From Comamonadaceae bacterium (GTDB taxonomy: Bacteria; Pseudomonadota; Gammaproteobacteria; Burkholderiales; Burkholderiaceae_C): 11,363 nt of DNA. The stretch is taken from positions 1-11,363 of the forward strand of contig CANGZO010000053.1 in NCBI GenBank assembly GCA_947458305.1, in the 5' to 3' direction. Made by a program: the position numbers and the translations under genes. Positions 7,069 through 11,363 of this stretch are shown here, one piece after another. The notes below the pieces were generated by a model, which was not told the DNA's origin, ran no database searches, and saw only the letters and a program-made list of their open reading frames with translations. The number at the start of each line of letters is the position of its first letter. Position 1 is the first letter of the stretch.

Positions 7069-7077
7069 GGAGTTTTC

Positions 7078-7833
7078 ATGGACTTGCAACTCAAAAACAA
7101 AACCGCTCTTGTGACGGGAGCCAGCGTGGGCATTGGGCGTGGCATTGCCAAAGCTCTGGCCGCCGAAGGCGTGCGTGTGGCGGTGTCGGCCCGTCGCGTG
7201 GACAAGTTGCGCGAGTTGGCCGACGAAATTGTGGCCGCTGGCGGACATGCGCCGGTGATCATTGAATCGGACTTGTATGCGGACGACGCGGCCAAGCGCT
7301 TGGCAGAGGCGGCTTTGGCGGGTTTGGGCAGCGTGGACATTTTGGTGAATAACGCTGGCGGCTCGCGCAGTTTCAAGGAGTTGCATGTGAGCGAAGAGGC
7401 TTGGCAGGAAGCCATCACCTTGAACTTTCACCGTCCACGCCAAGTGGCCGATGCCCTGATTGACCAGATGATTGAGCGCAAATGGGGCCGCATCATCAAC
7501 ATCACCGGCAAGAGTGAGCCTGAGCACACCAATGGCGCGTTTTGCGCCAAGGCGGGTATGCACAGCTGGGCCAAGGGTTTGTCGCGCATGGTGGGCAAGC
7601 ACGGGGTCACCGTGAACTGTGTGTCACCAGGGCGTATCCATTCTGAGCAAATTTTTCGCAACTACACGCCCGAGTACCGCCAGTGGCAGTGTGAGAACGA
7701 AATCCCCATGGGCCGCTATGGTGAGCCCGAAGACATGGCGAATTTGGTCACGTTCTTGGCTTCGCCTTTGGCCAGTTACATCACGGGTGCGGTGATCCCG
7801 GTGGATGGCGGTTTGCGCAAATACCAGTTCTGA
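7078..7833 (+). CDS. SDR-family oxidoreductase-like protein with non-canonical active site
   Basis: A 251-residue classical-size short-chain dehydrogenase/reductase fold. The cofactor motif TGASVGIG is at residues 13-20, NNAG at 91-94 and a conserved Asn at 116 (TLNF). The C-terminal GAVIPVDGG (237-245) is like FabG-type 3-oxoacyl-ACP reductases. The catalytic YxxxK is missing its Tyr: four residues before Lys158 is Ala154 (AFCAK), and the segment normally holding the catalytic Ser reads NITGKSEPEH (141-150), with Gly144 at the aligned position and Thr143/Ser146 nearby. Some SDR subgroups are known to deviate from the tetrad, so this may be a variant enzyme or a cofactor-binding protein. ATG at 7078 is chosen because GGGAG lies 5 bases upstream; the frame opens earlier at 6994. 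It leads the tcuAB cluster; its substrate is unknown. Confidence 0.85.
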   Translation: MDLQLKNKTALVTGASVGIGRGIAKALAAEGVRVAVSARRVDKLRELADEIVAAGGHAPVIIESDLYADDAAKRLAEAALAGLGSVDILVNNAGGSRSFKELHVSEEAWQEAITLNFHRPRQVADALIDQMIERKWGRIINITGKSEPEHTNGAFCAKAGMHSWAKGLSRMVGKHGVTVNCVSPGRIHSEQIFRNYTPEYRQWQCENEIPMGRYGEPEDMANLVTFLASPLASYITGAVIPVDGGLRKYQF

Positions 7834-7872
7834 TCTGATTCGGGCTGCGTGCCCTGAGCCCTGAAAGTGTTT

Positions 7873-9315
7873 ATGACGGTCGATGTTTTGGTGATTGGCG
7901 GCGGCAATGCGGCCTTGTGTGCGGCGCTTATGGCCCGTGAAGCCGGCGCCAGCGTGATGCTGCTCGAATCGGCGCCGCGAGAGTGGCGCGGCGGCAATTC
8001 GGGCCATACCCGCAATTTGCGCTGCATGCACGATGCGCCGCAAGACGTGTTGGTCGACGCCTACCCGGAAGAAGAGTTCTGGCAAGACTTGCTCAAAGTC
8101 ACAGGCGGCTTGACTGACGAGCATTTGGCCCGTCTGGCGATCCGCCACTCGGCCACCTGCAGACCCTGGATGGTCAAGCATGGTGTGCGCTTTCAGCCGT
8201 CTTTGTCTGGGGCTTTGCACACGGCGCGCACCAACGCGTTTTTCATGGGCGGGGGCAAGGCCTTGGTCAATGCCTTTTACCGCAGCGCTGAAAAGCTGGG
8301 CGTGCAGATTCACTACAACGCCGAGGTGGATACCGTTGAATTGGACGAGGGCCGCTTTGTGGCCGCATCGGTCATGCACAAGCAGGCCGATGGCAGCGTT
8401 CGGCGCGAACGCATCGAGGCCCGCGCTTGCGTGCTGGCCGCGGGGGGCTTCGAGTCCAACCGTGAATGGCTGCGCGAGGCTTGGGGCCAAAACGAGCGCG
8501 GTGAGTACCCTGCTGATCAATTTTTGATTCGGGGTACGCGTTACAACCAAGGCGTTTTGCTCAAACACATGCTGGAGCAGGGGGCTGACCGCATTGGCGA
8601 TCCGACACAAGCCCATATGGTCGCCATCGATGCGCGTGCACCTTTGTACGATGGCGGCATTTGCACCCGCATCGACTGTGTGTCTTTGGGTGTGGTGGTC
8701 AACCGCGAGGCCCGGCGTTTTTACGATGAGGGTGAAGATTTTTGGCCCAAGCGTTATGCCATCTGGGGCCGTTTGGTGGCGCAGCAGCCGGGGCAGGTGG
8801 CGTATTCGATCATCGACGCCAAAGCCATTGGCCGTTTCATGCCGCCCGTGTTTGAAGGCACCAAAGCGGACAGCCTGCCTGAGTTGGCCCGCAAGCTGGG
8901 CTTGGATGAGGCCACGTTCATGCAAACCCTGAACGATTACAACGCCGCTTGCCGCGAAGGCACGTTTGACCACACGGCGCTGGACGACTGCCACACCGAA
9001 GGGGTCAGCCCCGCCAAAACCCACTGGGCCAGGCCGTTGGACACCGCGCCTTATTACGCTTACGCCGTCAGGCCCGGCGTGACTTTCACCTATTTGGGAT
9101 TGAAAACCGATGAGACCACCGCTGTGCGCTTCAACAACCAGCCCAGCCCCAACCTGTTTGTGGCGGGTGAAATGATGGCGGGCAATGTATTGGGCAAGGG
9201 CTACACCGCCGGGGTGGGCATGACGATAGGCACGGCCTTTGGCCGCATCGCGGGCGAGCAGGCGGCCAAAGCTGTTCAAGCCCAGAAGGAGGGCACCGAC
9301 CATGCAAACGCTTGA
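7873..9315 (+). CDS. tcuA: FAD-dependent tricarballylate dehydrogenase TcuA
   Basis: TcuA oxidises tricarballylate to cis-aconitate, which enters the TCA cycle; electrons pass from FAD to TcuB. The protein (480 residues, close to Salmonella TcuA) begins with the Rossmann FAD motif DVLVIGGGNAALCAALMAREAG (residues 4-25), where the third Gly of GxGxxG is Ala14, and an acidic Glu32 that would bind the ribose. The flavoprotein has the fumarate-reductase/succinate-dehydrogenase-like layout: a capping domain in the middle, VVVNREARRFYDEGED (274-289), and the C-terminal FAD site NLFVAGEMMAGNVLGKGYTAG (427-447). ATG at 7873 is chosen; GTG at 7867 in the same frame is possible, and no strong Shine-Dalgarno sequence decides between them. 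The gene starts 39 bases after the SDR stop and overlaps tcuB by 14 bases. The family call is strong; the exact substrate could be a close analogue. Confidence 0.9.
   Translation: MTVDVLVIGGGNAALCAALMAREAGASVMLLESAPREWRGGNSGHTRNLRCMHDAPQDVLVDAYPEEEFWQDLLKVTGGLTDEHLARLAIRHSATCRPWMVKHGVRFQPSLSGALHTARTNAFFMGGGKALVNAFYRSAEKLGVQIHYNAEVDTVELDEGRFVAASVMHKQADGSVRRERIEARACVLAAGGFESNREWLREAWGQNERGEYPADQFLIRGTRYNQGVLLKHMLEQGADRIGDPTQAHMVAIDARAPLYDGGICTRIDCVSLGVVVNREARRFYDEGEDFWPKRYAIWGRLVAQQPGQVAYSIIDAKAIGRFMPPVFEGTKADSLPELARKLGLDEATFMQTLNDYNAACREGTFDHTALDDCHTEGVSPAKTHWARPLDTAPYYAYAVRPGVTFTYLGLKTDETTAVRFNNQPSPNLFVAGEMMAGNVLGKGYTAGVGMTIGTAFGRIAGEQAAKAVQAQKEGTDHANA
9286..9293 (+). promoter_or_regulatory. 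Strong ribosome binding site of tcuB inside the end of tcuA
   Basis: AAGGAGGG is 8 bases before the ATG at 9302. It is the best Shine-Dalgarno match I noticed in the window and fixes the tcuB start, rejecting the longer open frame from 9239. Confidence 0.85.
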
Positions 9316-10468
9316 AGTCCTGACGCGGGATGCCCGAGCCCTGGCGCGTGGCGAGTTGACCGCGCCCGAAGCCGAAGTGGCTCGCCAAATGCATATTTGC
9401 AATGGCTGCCGCTATTGCGAAGGTTTTTGTGCGGTGTTTCCGGCCATGACGCGCCGCCTGGAGTTTGGCAAGGCCGATATCCATTACATGGCCAACCTGT
9501 GTCACAACTGCGGCGCGTGTTTGCATGCTTGCCAGTACGCGCCACCGCATGACTTTGCCATCAATGTGCCCAAGGCCATGGCCCAGGTGCGGGGTCAGAC
9601 CTATGCCGACTACGCCTGGCCACCCGCTTTGGGCAGTTTGTACCAACGCAACGGTTTGACTTTGTCGGTCGCGCTCGCTCTGGGATTGGCGCTGTTTTTG
9701 GCGCTGGCCATGTTGCGCCAAGGCACCTTGTGGGGGGCGCCCGTGGCAGGTGGCTTTTACGCGGTGTTTCCGCACAATTTGATGGTGAGCCTGTTTGCGC
9801 CCATCTTTTTGTTCGCGGTGTTGGCGCTGGCGCTGGGGGTGATGCGCTTTTGGCGTGAGGTGACACCTGCCACCAGCGGGGCCAGTTTGACCACCCCCGC
9901 TGCGGCCGAAGCCACCCACGCTGCTTTGCGCCTGAAATACCTGGACGGCGGCCATGGCGAGGGTTGCCACAACGAAGACGACGCTTGGACGCATGCCCGC
10001 AGGCGCTACCACCACCTGACGTTTTATGGCTTCATGCTGTGCTTTGCCGCCACCAGCGTGGCCACGCTGTACCACTATGTTTTGGACTGGCCCGCACCGT
10101 ATGACCTGACCACCTTGCCCAAGTTGCTGGGTGTCATTGGCGGGGTGAGCTTGGCGGTGGGCACGGCCGGCTTGTGGCACCTGAATCTGCGCCGCCACCC
10201 GGACCACGGCGACGCGGCGCAAAAGCCCATGGACCGGGGTTTCATTGCTTTGTTGTTCCTGGTCAGCGTGACGGGTTTGCTGCTGTGGCTTCTGGGTCAA
10301 ACAGCGGCCATGCCCTTGATGTTGGCGGTGCACTTGGGTGCGGTGATGGCTTTGTTCTTGACCTTGCCCTATGGCAAGTTTGCACACGGCGTTTTCCGCA
10401 CAGCGGCTTTGCTGCGCTTTGCCATTGAAAAGCGCCAACCCAACCGCTTGGGGTTGGGCGGGGAATAA
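9302..10468 (+). CDS. tcuB: Tricarballylate utilisation Fe-S membrane protein TcuB
   Basis: TcuB reoxidises the FAD of TcuA and passes electrons to the membrane quinone pool. The 388-residue protein has an N-terminal ferredoxin-like domain with two complete CxxCxxCxxxC motifs: Cys33/36/39/43 (ICNGCRYCEGFC) and Cys67/70/73/77 (LCHNCGACLHAC), which would hold two [4Fe-4S] clusters. The C-terminal two thirds carry about six hydrophobic segments, for example around residues 118-140, 156-180, 240-262, 270-290, 310-330 and 335-355. Several His residues lie at segment edges (RRRYHHLTFYG, LYHYV, LWHLNLRRH, AVHLG), consistent with the b-type haem proposed for this family. Length matches Salmonella TcuB closely. 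The transporter gene tcuC of the Salmonella operon does not follow; mnmA follows in the opposite direction after a 1-base gap. Confidence 0.92.
   Translation: MQTLEVLTRDARALARGELTAPEAEVARQMHICNGCRYCEGFCAVFPAMTRRLEFGKADIHYMANLCHNCGACLHACQYAPPHDFAINVPKAMAQVRGQTYADYAWPPALGSLYQRNGLTLSVALALGLALFLALAMLRQGTLWGAPVAGGFYAVFPHNLMVSLFAPIFLFAVLALALGVMRFWREVTPATSGASLTTPAAAEATHAALRLKYLDGGHGEGCHNEDDAWTHARRRYHHLTFYGFMLCFAATSVATLYHYVLDWPAPYDLTTLPKLLGVIGGVSLAVGTAGLWHLNLRRHPDHGDAAQKPMDRGFIALLFLVSVTGLLLWLLGQTAAMPLMLAVHLGAVMALFLTLPYGKFAHGVFRTAALLRFAIEKRQPNRLGLGGE
10439..10458. terminator. GC-rich hairpin at the tcuB/mnmA junction, possible weak terminator
   Basis: CCCAACC (10439-10445) pairs with GGTTGGG (10452-10458) around a 6-base loop, within the last codons of tcuB. 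Neither side has an immediate T-run. For transcripts coming from mnmA the next T-rich stretch is several bases further on (TTTT near 10428-10431). It may slow or stop converging polymerases, but it does not meet the usual intrinsic-terminator criteria. Confidence 0.3.
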
Positions 10469-10469
10469 G

Positions 10470-11363
10470 TCAGGCCGCTGGGTTGGGGCAGGCGCTGGCC
10501 GAGTGGATCACGCCGCCGCCCAGGCACACCTCGCCGTCGTACACCACGGCGCTTTGGCCTGGCGTGACGGCCCATTGGGGATCGCCGAACGAAAGTTCAA
10601 AGCCCGGTGACCCATCGGGTGTGCTGAGCGCTTGCAGGCTGCAAGGCGCATCCGTTTGCCGGTAGCGCGTCTTGGCGGCGTAGGCCCCCGGCGCAGGGGC
10701 TTGGCCCGCGCACCAGCTCACATCCGTGGCTTGCAGCTGGGGTGACAGCAACCAAGGGTGGTCATGGCCTTGCACCACCCACAAGGTGTTGTTCGGGATG
10801 TCCTTGCGGGCCACAAACCAAGGCGTGTGTTCACCGCCGCCTTTTTGTGCGCCTTTGGTTTTGATGCCTCCAATGCCCAGGCCCTGACGCTGGCCCAAGG
10901 TGTAAAAACTCAGGCCCACATGCTTTCCAATGGTGCGGCCCGTCGGGTCCTTGATGGGACCTGGTTCTTTGGAGATGTAGCGGTTCAAAAACTCGCGGAA
11001 AGGCCGCTCGCCGATGAAGCAGATGCCCGTCGAGTCTTTCTTTTTGGCATTGGGCAGACCGATTTCTTCGGCGATGCGGCGCACCTCAGTCTTGTGCAGT
11101 TCACCGACCGGGAACAGGGTTTTAGACAGTTGCGCCTGGTTCAGGCGGTGCAGGAAATAGCTTTGGTCTTTGCTGGGGTCCAGGCCTTTGAGCAGTTCAA
11201 ACAGACCGCTGGCGGTGTTTTGCCGCACTCGGGCGTAATGGCCGGTGGCGATTTTTTCGGCCCCCACGCGCATGGCGTGGTCCAAAAACGATTTGAATTT
11301 GATCTCGGCATTGCACAGGATGTCCGGGTTGGGCGTGCGCCCGGCTTGGTATTCGCGCACAAA
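10470..11363 (-). CDS. mnmA: tRNA-specific 2-thiouridylase MnmA (TrmU), N-terminus beyond the window
   Basis: MnmA thiolates U34 of the tRNAs for Lys, Glu and Gln, using sulfur relayed from IscS through the Tus proteins. The visible part covers roughly the C-terminal three quarters. GRTPNPDILCNAEIKF contains the first catalytic Cys (E. coli Cys102) and STGICFIGERPF the second (E. coli Cys199). They lie 98 residues apart here against 97 in E. coli. Also seen are KDQSYFLHRL, SFYTLGQRQGLGIGG and the terminal beta-barrel ending GEVCLGGGVI. The PP-loop ATP-binding motif (SGGVDSS) and the true start lie beyond position 11363; the frame continues through the last base, with a Phe codon before the internal GTG at 11358-11360. 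It is a housekeeping gene that marks the right border of the accessory module. Confidence 0.95.
   Translation of the reverse strand, partial: FVREYQAGRTPNPDILCNAEIKFKSFLDHAMRVGAEKIATGHYARVRQNTASGLFELLKGLDPSKDQSYFLHRLNQAQLSKTLFPVGELHKTEVRRIAEEIGLPNAKKKDSTGICFIGERPFREFLNRYISKEPGPIKDPTGRTIGKHVGLSFYTLGQRQGLGIGGIKTKGAQKGGGEHTPWFVARKDIPNNTLWVVQGHDHPWLLSPQLQATDVSWCAGQAPAPGAYAAKTRYRQTDAPCSLQALSTPDGSPGFELSFGDPQWAVTPGQSAVVYDGEVCLGGGVIHSASACPNPAA

Noticed and set aside
7838..7856. Small hairpin (GGGC-N5-GCCC) between the SDR gene and tcuA
   Set aside because: Only a 4-bp stem with no T-run; too weak to call a terminator or attenuator.
7867..7872. GTG start for tcuA two codons upstream of ATG 7873
   Set aside because: Possible, but the ATG is the more common start codon and neither has a decisive Shine-Dalgarno sequence; the two extra residues do not change the protein.
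7624..9402. Long reverse-strand open frame (592 codons) opposite tcuA
   Set aside because: It is antisense to a clearly recognised FAD dehydrogenase; its translation is rich in Arg, His and Gln with no recognisable domain. High GC content at third codon positions makes such long shadow frames common.
9131..10438. Long reverse-strand open frame (435 codons) opposite tcuB
   Set aside because: Low-complexity Gln/His/Arg-rich translation opposite a gene with two intact Fe-S motifs and membrane helices; a shadow frame.
1..11363. Mobile elements, CRISPR arrays, phage genes, tRNA or rRNA genes
   Set aside because: No transposase or integrase motif, no spaced direct-repeat array and no cloverleaf or rRNA-like stretch was seen. 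Genes fill nearly the whole window and gaps are at most about 120 bases.

Overview
The window looks like a chromosomal segment of a high-GC betaproteobacterium, most likely Burkholderiales and near Comamonadaceae. I infer this from protein family content (a DUF3422 membrane protein, a lone Bug/TctC-type binding protein, several LysR regulators) and from strong G/C preference at third codon positions. No species can be named from the sequence alone. Coding density is very high: nine complete and two edge-truncated genes, with no intergenic gap above about 120 bases. I see no tRNA, rRNA, CRISPR array, transposase or phage gene.

Layout. (1) Positions 1-2915, forward: the end of ssb with a strong intrinsic terminator, a SLAC1/TehA-family membrane protein that starts almost on top of that terminator, and a DUF3422 membrane-anchored protein. 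(2) Positions 2920-4828: two LysR-type regulator genes arranged tail to tail with a 4-base gap. The first follows the DUF3422 gene directly; the second is divergent from the catabolic genes. (3) Positions 4915-6961, forward: a PrpF/GalD/LigU-family allylic isomerase and a periplasmic Bug/TctC-type solute receptor, linked by a ribosome binding site that overlaps the isomerase stop codon. (4) Positions 7078-10468, forward: an SDR-family protein lacking the usual catalytic Tyr/Ser, then tcuA and tcuB, the FAD dehydrogenase and Fe-S/membrane electron-transfer protein of tricarballylate oxidation; tcuB overlaps tcuA. (5) Positions 10470-11363, reverse: the C-terminal part of mnmA, convergent with tcuB.

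Working model (inference). Regions 2-4 form an accessory tricarboxylate catabolic module between housekeeping genes ssb and mnmA. The receptor would bind a di- or tricarboxylate in the periplasm. TcuA, coupled by TcuB to the quinone pool, would oxidise tricarballylate to cis-aconitate for the TCA cycle. The PrpF-family isomerase would move a double bond in a related unsaturated tricarboxylate, such as trans-aconitate or an oxalomesaconate-type compound. The divergent LysR protein is the natural candidate regulator, and a 27-bp dyad lies in the divergent intergenic region. A second dyad, with 9-bp perfect arms, sits just before the SDR-tcuAB unit. No dedicated transporter (TcuC or TctAB) and no other gallate-pathway genes are present in the window.
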